Below are positions 14,758 through 21,214 of a stretch of DNA of 39,881 nt, in pieces. Positions within the stretch are counted from its first letter, which is position 1. Every line of letters starts with the position of its first letter. Source of the DNA: 2-01-FULL-39-28 sp964436165 (GTDB lineage Bacteria; Patescibacteriota; Minisyncoccia; 2-02-FULL-40-12; GWA2-44-9); contig CAYTBY010000008.1 of NCBI GenBank assembly GCA_964436165.1, positions 1 through 39,881 on the forward strand, given 5' to 3'. Position numbers and translations under genes: made by a program. Below the pieces are notes generated by a model. It ran no database searches and was not told where the DNA came from. It saw only the letters and a list, made by a program, of their open reading frames with translations.

Positions 14758-15210
14758 TTAGATTTCAAACACCTCAAAACGTCCGATCTGAATATTTTCT
14801 CCGAGTTTAGCGATACTTTGATTGATAAGTTCTTTGATCGTAAGATCCTGATCCTTAACAAATGGTTGTTCGAGTAGCTCTTCAACGCTTCCCGGCTTCA
14901 TGGCCGCTATGTGCATTGACATATCCTTCGCTAGCTTCTGAAATTCAACATTCCTGGCCACAAAATCCGTCTCACACAGCAATTCCACTATAGACCCCAC
15001 CTTGCGGGTGTTGTGTATGTATGACTCAACTACGCCCTCCTTAACCTGTCTGGCAGATTTTTTAGCGGCCATTTGAACTCCCAGTTTCTGCAAAACCTCT
15101 CTGGCCTTTATTTCGTCTCCATCCGATTCATCAAGGGCTTTTTTTATTTCATTGAATGAGAGTCCGGTGCTTTCACGAAGTGTTTTAATTTTATCTAAAT
15201 TACTTGCCAT
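14758..15210 (-). CDS. tsf: Elongation factor Ts (short form)
   Basis: The 150-aa product starts with the UBA-like domain (IKTLRESTGLSFNEIKKAL) and contains the signature RQVKEGVVESYIH and LCETDFVARN of EF-Ts. It is the guanine nucleotide exchange factor of EF-Tu. Its length is about half that of E. coli EF-Ts (~283 aa), because most of the second half of the core and the C-terminal module are missing; short versions are known in other bacteria, including reduced ones. It overlaps rpsB by 11 nt, the usual bacterial pairing, so translation is coupled. Confidence 0.93.
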   Translation of the reverse strand: MASNLDKIKTLRESTGLSFNEIKKALDESDGDEIKAREVLQKLGVQMAAKKSARQVKEGVVESYIHNTRKVGSIVELLCETDFVARNVEFQKLAKDMSMHIAAMKPGSVEELLEQPFVKDQDLTIKELINQSIAKLGENIQIGRFEVFEI

Positions 15211-15889
15211 TAGTTAATTCTTGCTTAATTGTTTCAACAATAAGATCAACCGATTTCTTAGATCGGTCGTTGGCTGGAATAATGTAATCAACGGTTTCCG
15301 GACTGGCATCGGTATTGGCAATGGCCATAACTTTGACCTTCATTCTATTTGCCTCCCTGATCGGCAAAGGACTCTCCTTGACCGAAGAAACAAATACGGC
15401 ATCTGGGATTTTAGTAAGTTTTCGCAGTCCGCCGAATCTCTCCTGCATTTTCTTTATTTCCCTTTCAAACATCAGCTTTTCTTTCTTGGTATATTTATCT
15501 AATCCGCCGGATTTTTGCTCTTTTTCCATATCTTCCATATGCTTAACCCTGCCGGATATCACCTTAAAGTTCGTGAGAGTCCCGCCTATCCATCTATCCA
15601 CCACATACGGCATGCCTAGCGATTCGGCTAAAGCTTTTACTGAATCAGTCGACTGTTTAGTCGTTGCCACAAAAAGAACAAGCCCATTTTCAGACAAAAG
15701 TTTCTTTAAAAATTCAACTGCCACCTTAAGCTCTGACTGGGTTTTAATAAGGTCAATGATGCAAATACCCTCTTTGACCGTGTAGACGTATTTCTTCATC
15801 TTGGGATTAAAAACCGTCTTTTTCCGTCCAAAATGCATGCCCACCTTGAGCATCTCTTCGTAATTCATTTGTAATGTTGTTTCCGACAT
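15200..15889 (-). CDS. rpsB: 30S ribosomal protein uS2
   Basis: The 229-aa protein has the uS2 signatures MHFGRKKTVFNPKMKKYVY near the N-terminus, VVDRWIGGTLTNF, and IAIANTDASPETVDYIIPAND-like residues near the C-terminus. It binds the head of the small subunit and lets uS1 join. It is the first gene of the operon with tsf and a TPR gene. A promoter and a structured ~70-nt leader lie upstream; uS2 is known to repress its own operon in other bacteria. Confidence 0.95.
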   Translation of the reverse strand: MSETTLQMNYEEMLKVGMHFGRKKTVFNPKMKKYVYTVKEGICIIDLIKTQSELKVAVEFLKKLLSENGLVLFVATTKQSTDSVKALAESLGMPYVVDRWIGGTLTNFKVISGRVKHMEDMEKEQKSGGLDKYTKKEKLMFEREIKKMQERFGGLRKLTKIPDAVFVSSVKESPLPIREANRMKVKVMAIANTDASPETVDYIIPANDRSKKSVDLIVETIKQELTNGK

Positions 15890-15990
15890 ATCAGGTAGTG
15901 AAAGTTCCGATTAATAAGGCTGTCAGGCAGTTGGAACTTCTACGACCTGACATACCGTAGAATATTATCAGATATTGATTTTAAAATCAA
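15890..15990 (-). promoter_or_regulatory. rpsB promoter and structured leader
   Basis: TTGATT (15990-15985) and TAATAT (15967-15962) are 17 nt apart on the minus strand. The leader contains pairing segments AAGTTCC/GGAACTT around a loop with TGTCAGG, suiting an autoregulatory site for uS2, which is an inference. Confidence 0.6.
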
Positions 15991-16007
15991 GCTCGCTTTT
16001 TTATCAA

Positions 16008-16043
16008 CAAAAAAGACCTCGCACTTATACCACAAGTGCGAGG
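16008..16043 (-). terminator. Intrinsic terminator
   Basis: CCTCGCACTT and its exact complement form a 10-bp stem, followed on the minus strand by a T run. It lies downstream of the 92-aa gene at 16061-16339. Confidence 0.85.
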
Positions 16044-16060
16044 CAGGCCGGAAAATCGGT

Positions 16061-16339
16061 CTATTTGTCTGATGCATACTTGATAGCATTAGCTGCACGC
16101 TGAAGAGCCATATCTCTTTTTTCTACCCATTCATCTGTTTTGATCCTCTCTTTACACCAATCACAGACAACAACATGATCTATGGCCTCATGCACAGAAG
16201 AAGCTACTTTGCCGGTATGAGTTAGATATGCGCCGAGCGCATGAGCTTGTTTATGCTCTAATTCACACTTTTCTGCTGATAGTTTATCATAATATTCTTT
16301 GTTGCATTTTTCACACACAAACTTTTCAATGACCTTCAT
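16061..16339 (-). CDS. Hypothetical zinc-ribbon-like small protein (92 aa)
   Basis: The product is charged and has two Cys pairs, CEKC near residue 9 and CDWC near residue 59, plus a CELEHK segment, so it may bind zinc. No family is recognised. The open frame extends to 16471, but that extension would begin upstream of the promoter at 16377-16405 and run through it. I therefore chose the ATG at 16339, which has GAGGA about 8 nt upstream. It shares its promoter cassette with the gene at 16735-16983, so the two are probably expressed alike. Confidence 0.6.
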   Translation of the reverse strand: MKVIEKFVCEKCNKEYYDKLSAEKCELEHKQAHALGAYLTHTGKVASSVHEAIDHVVVCDWCKERIKTDEWVEKRDMALQRAANAIKYASDK

Positions 16340-16376
16340 CGATCTTAATCCTCGATGATAATAGCTACTGCCCCAC

Positions 16377-16405
16377 ATTAAACCACAACCTCTAAAATTT
16401 TGCAA
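16377..16405 (-). promoter_or_regulatory. Promoter, shared cassette copy 1
   Basis: TTGCAA (16405-16400) and TTTAAT (16382-16377), 17-nt spacer, with TGTGG before the -10 box. About 38 bp around it are nearly the same as at 17021-17049. Confidence 0.75.
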
Positions 16406-16406
16406 T

Positions 16407-16432
16407 CTAAAACCGCCGAAAGGCGGTTTTAG
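16407..16432 (-). terminator. Hairpin terminator after the tRNA-like RNA
   Basis: CTAAAACCGCC-GAAA-GGCGGTTTTAG is a perfect 11-bp stem. On the minus strand it would end the transcript carrying the tRNA-like sequence, just before the promoter of the next gene. Confidence 0.65.
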
Positions 16433-16537
16433 ACGGTTATACCATCCGTTGGGACAGTTTACCCTAACCAAGTATGTTCAATATAACACATAAGAAACGT
16501 AGATGCAATAGCTACTATGTTGATATCCCATATTCTG

Positions 16538-16605
16538 TGGACCTGACGGGGATTGCACCCGCACAACCAACTTGGTTAGGGTAAGTTGCCCAACTTGGCA
16601 GGCCC
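16538..16605 (-). ncRNA. tRNA-like RNA with alanine-type acceptor
   Basis: On the minus strand the ends form acceptor GGGCCTG/CAGGTCC with G3-U70 and A73, extended outward to a 14-bp stem, and a T arm GCGGG-TGCAATC-CCCGT. A D-arm-like stem AAGT-TGGGCA-ACTT is possible. No 7-nt anticodon loop with U33 forms, and the total is 68 nt, too short for a normal tRNA. It has its own promoter and a downstream terminator, so it is probably transcribed. It could be a degenerate tRNA-Ala or a tRNA mimic. Confidence 0.45.
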
Positions 16606-16631
16606 ACAGAATACAAAACACCAACTGCCAT

Positions 16632-16660
16632 ACTTTATCTTAAAGACATCCAAAAATCAA
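16632..16660 (-). promoter_or_regulatory. Promoter for the tRNA-like RNA
   Basis: TTGATT (16660-16655) and TAAAGT (16637-16632), 17-nt spacer, on the minus strand. The transcript would start about 20 nt before the tRNA-like fold. Confidence 0.5.
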
Positions 16661-16662
16661 AA

Positions 16663-16694
16663 TAAAAAAAGACCCCGCATTGATTTGCGGGGTC
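16663..16694 (-). terminator. Intrinsic terminator
   Basis: GACCCCGCA/TGCGGGGTC stem followed on the minus strand by a T run; ends the gene at 16735-16983. Confidence 0.85.
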
Positions 16695-16734
16695 GGGCTG
16701 AAAAATCGGTACGAAGAGAATGTTATAATATATT

Positions 16735-16983
16735 CTAGAGCCTAAAAGACCATTCGGAACCGCAATTACATCTTGCAAAAATATAGTCTGCAGGCCATTG
16801 GCCAAAATGAGCCACTTGTCTTACAATTTTACCCCTATTCCCACATTGACAGACTAGTCGAGAGTCATGTCTTTCTAGGTTTTTCAAGCCCCTTTTTTCA
16901 CAAAAAACCACAATTATCCAGAAAATAGCTATACCAACGATTACAAATCCCCATAATGCGAATATCAGGAAAGGTTCTCTCAT
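16735..16983 (-). CDS. Small membrane protein with zinc-ribbon-like tail (82 aa)
   Basis: The 82-aa product has one membrane helix (residues ~5-27, FLIFALWGFVIVGIAIFWIIVV) and a cytosolic tail with CQC near residue 45 and CNC near 73, which could bind one metal ion. No family is recognised. The frame is open up to 17100, but that would pass through the promoter; the ATG at 16983 has GGTGGGG close upstream. It shares a promoter cassette with the 92-aa gene downstream. Confidence 0.6.
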   Translation of the reverse strand: MREPFLIFALWGFVIVGIAIFWIIVVFCEKRGLKNLERHDSRLVCQCGNRGKIVRQVAHFGQWPADYIFARCNCGSEWSFRL

Positions 16984-17020
16984 TTTCCCCACCTTTTTAT
17001 TGATAGGGGTACTGCTCCAC

Positions 17021-17049
17021 ATTAAACCACAACCTTCCAAATTTTGCAA
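17021..17049 (-). promoter_or_regulatory. Promoter, shared cassette copy 2
   Basis: TTGCAA (17049-17044) and TTTAAT (17026-17021), 17-nt spacer, and the same TGTGG before the -10 box as at 16377-16405. It sits at the edge of a 221-nt foldback repeat. Confidence 0.75.
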
Positions 17050-17050
17050 C

Positions 17051-17271
17051 AAAAATCGCGCAGCCCCGCTAAATCTGAATCCTTTCAGCTTCTTTACCAC
17101 AAATTCAAAGATAATTTGGAAGTTGTCTTATTGAACACAAAATTGGGATGTATCCGCCAGCTGGCGGATTACGAAGGGACCCAATTTTTGTTCAAGAAAA
17201 CGAACAAATTATCGAAGGATTTGTTAAAGAAGCGTGGTGGATGAAGATTTAGCGGGGCGGGAGCGATTTTT
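17051..17271. repeat. 221-nt foldback element (E1)
   Basis: The whole block is a nested inverted repeat: AAAAATCGC...CCCCGCTAAATCT at the left matches AGATTTAGCGGGG...GCGATTTTT at the right, then TTCTTTA-ACAAAT-GATAATTTG arms, then AAAATTGGG/CCCAATTTT, with the 16-nt palindrome TCCGCCAGCTGGCGGA (17153-17168) at the centre. I see no coding capacity. It resembles a foldback or MITE-like element. Confidence 0.8.
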
Positions 17272-17308
17272 TGACATTTCCTGGCTTTTATAATAAAATG
17301 CTCTTACT

Positions 17309-17530
17309 GTGAAATCCGACATCCATCCACAATATCACCCCAACGCCAAGTTTAAATGCGCCTGCGGACATACTTGGACAATAGGTTCGACTGCTCAAGA
17401 AACAAATGTCGCTATTTGCGGCAGTTGTCATCCTTTTTATACTGGTACTGAGAAGATAGTTGATACCCGAGGAAGGGTTGAGAAGTTCAAGAAAAGAATG
17501 GAAAAAGCACATAGTAAAGCCAGAAAGTAA
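17309..17530 (+). CDS. rpmE: 50S ribosomal protein bL31
   Basis: The 73-aa product is bL31 of the zinc type: KSDIHPQYH at the N-terminus, CACG near 14-17, CGSCHPFYTG near 37 and a basic tail. It joins the large subunit near the central protuberance. The start is GTG at 17309; no upstream ATG gives the conserved beginning. It is followed 74 nt later by release factor 1, the usual rpmE-prfA order in bacteria. Confidence 0.95.
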   Translation: MKSDIHPQYHPNAKFKCACGHTWTIGSTAQETNVAICGSCHPFYTGTEKIVDTRGRVEKFKKRMEKAHSKARK

Positions 17531-17604
17531 TGCAAATCAACGAATGACATACGAATGCCGCAAATAACATTCGTAGCATTCGCATAGATTTGTAGATTTG
17601 CGTT

Positions 17605-18336
17605 ATGACAAGCGAAGCTATTGTCGAATTACGGGCCGGAGCTGGCGGCGATGAAGCCGCCCTTTTTGCGTCCGACCTTTTTAATATGTATAAGCGGTAT
17701 GCAATCAGCAAAGGCTGGGGATTTGAAGTTATTGATTACAACCAAAATAACGTTGGCGGATATAAATCTATGGTTTTTGAATTAAAAGGTCAGGGAGCCT
17801 TCGATAAAATGAGATATGAATCCGGTGTCCATCGAGTCCAGAGAGTACCCAAAACCGAGAAATCTGGCCGAGTCCATACCTCGACCGCTACCGTAGCCGT
17901 CTTGCAAAAAGCAACGGAGAAAGATCTGGTTATAAGATCCGACGAAATTGAAGTCAGTTTTTCACGCGCCGGCGGACCAGGCGGACAGAATGTGAACAAA
18001 GTAGAAACAGCGGTCAGAATCCTTCATAAGCCAAGCGGCATTGTCGTCTCGTGCCGGCAAGAAAGAAGCCAGCATGGTAATCGAGAAAAGGCCCTGGATC
18101 TCCTTCGGACAAAACTTCTTGAAATAAAAAGAGTAGAAGAAACAGGTAATGTTACCGAGGAACGCAGACGCCAAATAGGTACCGGCGACCGCTCGGAGAA
18201 AATACGCACCTATAACTTCCCCCAAGACCGTATCACCGACCACCGGATTAAAAAAAGCTGGGGCAACATTGACCGGATTCTTAATGGGGATATGGATAAA
18301 ATATTTGAGAAATTAGCGTTGGAATTAAAACAATGA
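17605..18336 (+). CDS. prfA: Peptide chain release factor 1 lacking the N-terminal domain
   Basis: The 243-aa protein shows VELRAGAGGDEAALFA, the stop-codon reading motif P-K-T (in RVQRVPKTE, matching RF1 PxT rather than RF2 SPF), and the catalytic GGQ at residues 126-128 in AGGPGGQNVNKVETAVR. It reads UAA/UAG and triggers hydrolysis of peptidyl-tRNA. It is about 115 residues shorter than E. coli RF1: the whole N-terminal domain 1 is absent, and the 74 nt behind rpmE leave no room for it. No clear Shine-Dalgarno is seen. RF-H-like factors also lack that domain, but the gene context favours RF1. Confidence 0.85.
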   Translation: MTSEAIVELRAGAGGDEAALFASDLFNMYKRYAISKGWGFEVIDYNQNNVGGYKSMVFELKGQGAFDKMRYESGVHRVQRVPKTEKSGRVHTSTATVAVLQKATEKDLVIRSDEIEVSFSRAGGPGGQNVNKVETAVRILHKPSGIVVSCRQERSQHGNREKALDLLRTKLLEIKRVEETGNVTEERRRQIGTGDRSEKIRTYNFPQDRITDHRIKKSWGNIDRILNGDMDKIFEKLALELKQ

Positions 18337-18341
18337 ATTAA

Positions 18342-18377
18342 ATCTGATAAATTCATCATATGATAGATTTATCAGAT
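18342..18377 (+). terminator. Palindromic hairpin after prfA
   Basis: ATCTGATAAAT pairs with ATTTATCAGAT around CATATG. It begins a few bases after the prfA stop and probably terminates it, though no long T run follows. A similar ATCAGATTATAC palindrome ends tgt. Confidence 0.55.
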
Positions 18378-18391
18378 GGCTATGTATAATT

Positions 18392-18556
18392 ATGGAGCAT
18401 GGATTGTTTGATATAAAATCGCCAATTTTTCAGCCTAGACCGGGTTGGGGCGGAAAACTAAAAAAGTGGCTTTCGAGCCACTTTCCCGCCAGAATCCTCC
18501 CCACCATCGCCTTCTCAACTCTGGCGGTAGGTGTTTATCTGGTTTTTGTTAAATAA
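18392..18556 (+). CDS. Small membrane protein (54 aa), possible truncated gene
   Basis: The frame encodes 54 residues: a polar start (MEHGLFDIKSPIFQPRPG), an amphipathic basic stretch (GKLKKWLSSHFPARIL) and a C-terminal membrane helix (PTIAFSTLAVGVYLVFV). From memory, the sequence resembles the start of LysM/M23-type wall proteins in related genomes, so this may be a surviving 5' end of such a gene. The palindromic repeat at 18567 just beyond the stop could mark the break. It is also plausible as a genuine small membrane protein. Confidence 0.45.
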   Translation: MEHGLFDIKSPIFQPRPGWGGKLKKWLSSHFPARILPTIAFSTLAVGVYLVFVK

Positions 18557-18566
18557 TAATCCATAT

Positions 18567-18606
18567 CAACAAGGCGAAGTGGATTAAGATTTAGTGGGGC
18601 GAGAGC
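18567..18606. repeat. Half-copy of the foldback tail motif
   Basis: AAGGCGAAGTGGATTAAGAT and the following TTAGTGGGGCGAGAGCGGG resemble the right ends of the foldbacks at 17051-17271 and 20108-20286. No left arm is visible. Confidence 0.5.
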
Positions 18607-18615
18607 GGGAAAGAA

Positions 18616-18645
18616 GAAAAATCCGCCCTATTCGGCGGATTTTTC
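18616..18645. terminator. Bidirectional terminator hairpin
   Basis: GAAAAATCCGCC and its complement flank a short loop. It lies between the 54-aa gene (+) and rplY (-) and can end both. A second stem (CCCCGTAA ... TTACGGGG, 18650-18680) overlaps the rplY stop. Confidence 0.8.
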
Positions 18646-18672
18646 GGGACCCCGTAAAATTCTAAGACAGAA

Positions 18673-19365
18673 TTACGGGGCTACAGTGGCTTCGGCTTCG
18701 CCTTCAGATGGAGCTTCTTCTGGCTTCTCCTTCTCGATTATCTTAACATCTTCAACGCCAGCCGTTGGCGCGGCAAGCTCGGCATCAAGTTCTTCTTGGG
18801 ATTTCGGTTCTTGAACAGTAGCTAAAATCGTATCGGCTTCGGCTTCTATTTTGACATCCGATCCCAAGTTAATATCCTTAACCAATATTTGATCACTAAA
18901 ATTCTTAAGAGAGGAAATATCTATGGAAATCTCATGGGGCAAGTTCTGGGGTAAAGCCTCAACTTCAAGTTCATTGACGTTCCTGACGAAGATACCCGCC
19001 AAGTCCTTGACTGCCGGCGACTCGCCCACAAAAACTACTGGCACTTTTGTCTTAATCTTCTCGGTCAAGCTCACCTTGTAAAAATCGGCGTGAATTATAT
19101 CATCTTTGACCGGATCTTTGGCCACATCATGGATAATAGTCGGATAGGACTTGCCATCAACATTAACATAAACCAGAGTTGATTCCCCTGCTTCTTTCAA
19201 AACTTTAGCAAAATCCTTAACTGGAACTTGGAGATTCAACGATTCCTGGCCTTTTCCATACAAAACCGCGGGTATATAACCGGATTTGCGTAATGCCTTA
19301 ACCTTGCTACCTAGGACAGTCCTCGTCTGGGCATCTAACTCAATTTTGTGCTGTGTGTGAGCCAT
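18673..19365 (-). CDS. rplY: 50S ribosomal protein bL25 (CTC/TL5 form)
   Basis: The 230-aa protein has the bL25 N-terminal domain (residues ~5-95, TRTVLGSKVKALRKSGYIPAVLYG) that binds 5S rRNA, and the beta-rich C-terminal TL5/CTC domain, ending in an acidic Ala/Glu/Pro-rich tail. The longer form is usual outside enterobacteria. It is a single-gene unit with a promoter at 19382-19410 and terminators downstream. Confidence 0.93.
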   Translation of the reverse strand: MAHTQHKIELDAQTRTVLGSKVKALRKSGYIPAVLYGKGQESLNLQVPVKDFAKVLKEAGESTLVYVNVDGKSYPTIIHDVAKDPVKDDIIHADFYKVSLTEKIKTKVPVVFVGESPAVKDLAGIFVRNVNELEVEALPQNLPHEISIDISSLKNFSDQILVKDINLGSDVKIEAEADTILATVQEPKSQEELDAELAAPTAGVEDVKIIEKEKPEEAPSEGEAEATVAP

Positions 19366-19381
19366 ATGAACAAGTTTAGTT

Positions 19382-19410
19382 ATACTACCATGCTCGATGA
19401 TTTTTCACAA
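19382..19410 (-). promoter_or_regulatory. rplY promoter
   Basis: TTGTGA (19410-19405) and TAGTAT (19387-19382), 17-nt spacer, minus strand. It is back to back with the promoter at 19413-19440. Confidence 0.6.
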
Positions 19411-19412
19411 GA

Positions 19413-19440
19413 TTGACTTTGCTTTCAGCTTTTCTATACT
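19413..19440 (+). promoter_or_regulatory. Promoter of the 78-aa coiled-coil gene
   Basis: TTGACT (19413-19418) and TATACT (19435-19440), 16-nt spacer. The ATG follows 6 nt after the -10 box, so the message should be leaderless. Confidence 0.7.
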
Positions 19441-19446
19441 TAAAAA

Positions 19447-19683
19447 ATGACGACTAAGAAAATTACAATTGATTCTCTGGCCCGGATGACCCAGAATGAG
19501 TTCTCCAGGATAGACGAACGGTTTGATAAAGTTGACCAAACTCTAGGCGAAATGAAATCCACCCTAAAAACCGTCCTTGATGTGGTTTTAGATATCCCCC
19601 CAAAAAAGGCCTTCAATCGCCTTGAGACCAAAGTTGACTCGTTCGATGCTCGCCTCACTTCAGTAGAAAGGAAGGTTAAATAG
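19447..19683 (+). CDS. Small coiled-coil protein (78 aa)
   Basis: The protein is charged and helical, with heptad-like repeats (IDERFDKVDQTLGEMKSTL and LETKVDSFDARLTSVERKV) separated by a DIPPKKAF hinge. This layout is seen in many small bacterial proteins of unknown role, which oligomerise as coiled coils. It starts 6 nt after a good promoter -10 box and has no ribosome-binding site. It is divergent from rplY. Confidence 0.65.
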   Translation: MTTKKITIDSLARMTQNEFSRIDERFDKVDQTLGEMKSTLKTVLDVVLDIPPKKAFNRLETKVDSFDARLTSVERKVK

Positions 19684-19710
19684 AACCCCACCCTCCTAAA
19701 TTTTGCAAAA

Positions 19711-19734
19711 AAAAGACGACGCGAAGTCGTCTTA
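19711..19734 (-). terminator. Intrinsic terminator
   Basis: AAGACGAC-GCGAA-GTCGTCTT with a T run on the minus strand; it overlaps the last codon of the gene at 19732-20007. Confidence 0.8.
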
Positions 19735-20007
19735 GGAAAACTCTATCCTAGTATTTGAAATGAAATATTCTCTTTCAAAAAACTGCCAATAACCCCGTGG
19801 CGGCAAAGGCGGAGCCCAGCGTAACCGCCAAAAATGAATCCATTTTCTAAGCTCAACGATAGTTCTACCATCCCTGTGCTTTCTATAACTTATAAGTCTC
19901 CAGCCCTGGAAACGAATAAGTATCCGATCAAAAATCAATAAATGGTAATTTTCAGGTAAAATCATCTCAATCGACTGCTCGTCACAAGTGAAAATCAAAG
20001 AACGCAT
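19732..20007 (-). CDS. Hypothetical protein (91 aa)
   Basis: The 91-aa product is rich in Arg, Trp and aromatic residues (RKWIHFWRLRWAPPLPPRGYWQFF) and has no membrane helix or known motif. The gene has a strong ribosome-binding site (AAGGAG, 6 nt before the ATG at 20007) and an intrinsic terminator at its end, so it is probably expressed. Function unknown. Confidence 0.55.
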   Translation of the reverse strand: MRSLIFTCDEQSIEMILPENYHLLIFDRILIRFQGWRLISYRKHRDGRTIVELRKWIHFWRLRWAPPLPPRGYWQFFEREYFISNTRIEFS

Positions 20008-20107
20008 TTCATTCTCCTTAGAATGGCTTAAACCTATATACCAAGATTACAGCCATACGTCAAGGCTTAGGGCGTAACTTTTCTCATTTTAAATCCATCC
20101 TAGACGA

Positions 20108-20253
20108 TTCATAACAAATTCAAAATATTTCTGCTATTTTGCCGGGAACCGACGGGGGTGGACTGGAACGGCCAGCAGGCCGCATGGCCAGTCCGGGGGA
20201 AACCCCCGGCGGTCGGATAAAATTAAGAAATATTTTAGAATTTGTTGATGAGG
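20108..20253. repeat. Foldback element (E2)
   Basis: TTCATAACAAATTC-AAAATATTTCT at the left matches AGAAATATTTT-GAATTTGTTGATGA at the right. Inside are GC-rich stems (GGACTGG/CCAGTCC and GGCC pairs). The right flank to ~20286 (GGCGAATCGGATGAGAAAT) resembles the tail of E1, so both belong to one family. The block fills the space between the 91-aa gene and fba. Confidence 0.7.
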
Positions 20254-20287
20254 CGAATCGGATGAGAAATAAGCGAGGCGAAAGCAA

Positions 20288-21214
20288 TTATTTCCCCATA
20301 AACATCTTTACCTTCGCCGCTACCACCTTTTTCATTTCATCTACCCCGACTTTGAGATACTTGTAGGGTGTAGTTTCACCGGGTTTGTCGTGGAGAGCTT
20401 TATGCAAGCCCTCGGTATAGGCCACCCGCAGTTCAGTATTAAAGTGGACATTAGTTACACCCGCTTTAATTGCCGCTTGAACATCCGAATCCTTGAGCCC
20501 CGATGCCCCGTGAAGAACGTAATAAACATCTGGCACAGCCGCGACAATCTTTTTAAAATGCTCTATGTCTAATTTTTCTTCTCCCGACGTTTCAGTCGGG
20601 ACCCCGACCCCTCCAGGCGTCGGGGCTGGTCTAAAAACGACTTCCTTAACAATCCCATGGATATTGCCAAAAACAGTCGCCAGCTGATTAACTCCGGTTT
20701 TCTCAACAAACTCTTTTGCCTCTTCCGGCTTGGTATAATCAGACGAGGTTATCTCTACTTTTTTCTGAACTTCCGAAGAACCGCGAAGATAGCCGATCTC
20801 TCCCTCAACCATAATCTCAATGTTTCGAGATTTGGATATTTCACGCGCATACTCAACAACTTTTTTTGTCGCCGAAATATTATCCCCAAATGCCATTTTT
20901 GACTCATCTATTATTATCGAATCATAGCCGGCATCAATTGCCTCCTGGCATTTACCAAAACTTTTAAAATGATCGGCATTGAGAAAGACCGGAAAGTTAT
21001 AGTGCTTCCGAACTGCCCCAACCAAAGCCACCGCCTCATACATCCCGACAAAGTCCGCTTCACCCTCCGATGTTCCAACCATCACCGCCGGCGCTCCAGC
21101 ATCCCGAGCCGCCTCAACAATCCCCCTCAAAACATCTTCTGTGGAAAAATTAAAATGACCCAAAGCATAATGACCATCACGAGCATCTTTTAAATATTCG
21201 CTTAGAGTTTTCAC
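20288..21214 (-). CDS. fba: Class II fructose-bisphosphate aldolase
   Basis: The 308-aa enzyme has the class II signatures FNFSTEDVLRG, LNADHFKS (zinc His), IIDESKM, EGEIGYLRGSSE, ATVFGNIHG and LHGASG. It cleaves fructose 1,6-bisphosphate to two triose phosphates in the cytosol. The start is GTG and overlaps the stop of the upstream gene by 4 nt, so translation is coupled. A palindromic insert (20583-20625) adds residues reading TPGGVGVPTETSG just before the segment EEKLDIEHF; it is in frame and at a likely surface loop. Confidence 0.93.
   Translation of the reverse strand: MKTLSEYLKDARDGHYALGHFNFSTEDVLRGIVEAARDAGAPAVMVGTSEGEADFVGMYEAVALVGAVRKHYNFPVFLNADHFKSFGKCQEAIDAGYDSIIIDESKMAFGDNISATKKVVEYAREISKSRNIEIMVEGEIGYLRGSSEVQKKVEITSSDYTKPEEAKEFVEKTGVNQLATVFGNIHGIVKEVVFRPAPTPGGVGVPTETSGEEKLDIEHFKKIVAAVPDVYYVLHGASGLKDSDVQAAIKAGVTNVHFNTELRVAYTEGLHKALHDKPGETTPYKYLKVGVDEMKKVVAAKVKMFMGK
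20583..20625. repeat. Two palindromes inside fba
   Basis: CCCGAC-GTTTCA-GTCGGG (20583-20600) is followed by CCCCGAC...GTCGGGG (20602-20625), both in frame. The same pair of units occurs in the PfkB gene at 22643-22684. Confidence 0.85.

Noticed and set aside
16340..16471. Upstream extension of the 92-aa protein as coding
   Set aside because: It overlaps a promoter and a hairpin terminator, and its similarity to the extension at 16984-17100 comes from the shared promoter sequence.
16538..16605. tmRNA (ssrA)
   Set aside because: The acceptor and T arm are tmRNA-like (G3-U70), but only 36 nt lie between acceptor and T arm, and no tag reading frame or pseudoknots are present; it is not in the permuted order either.
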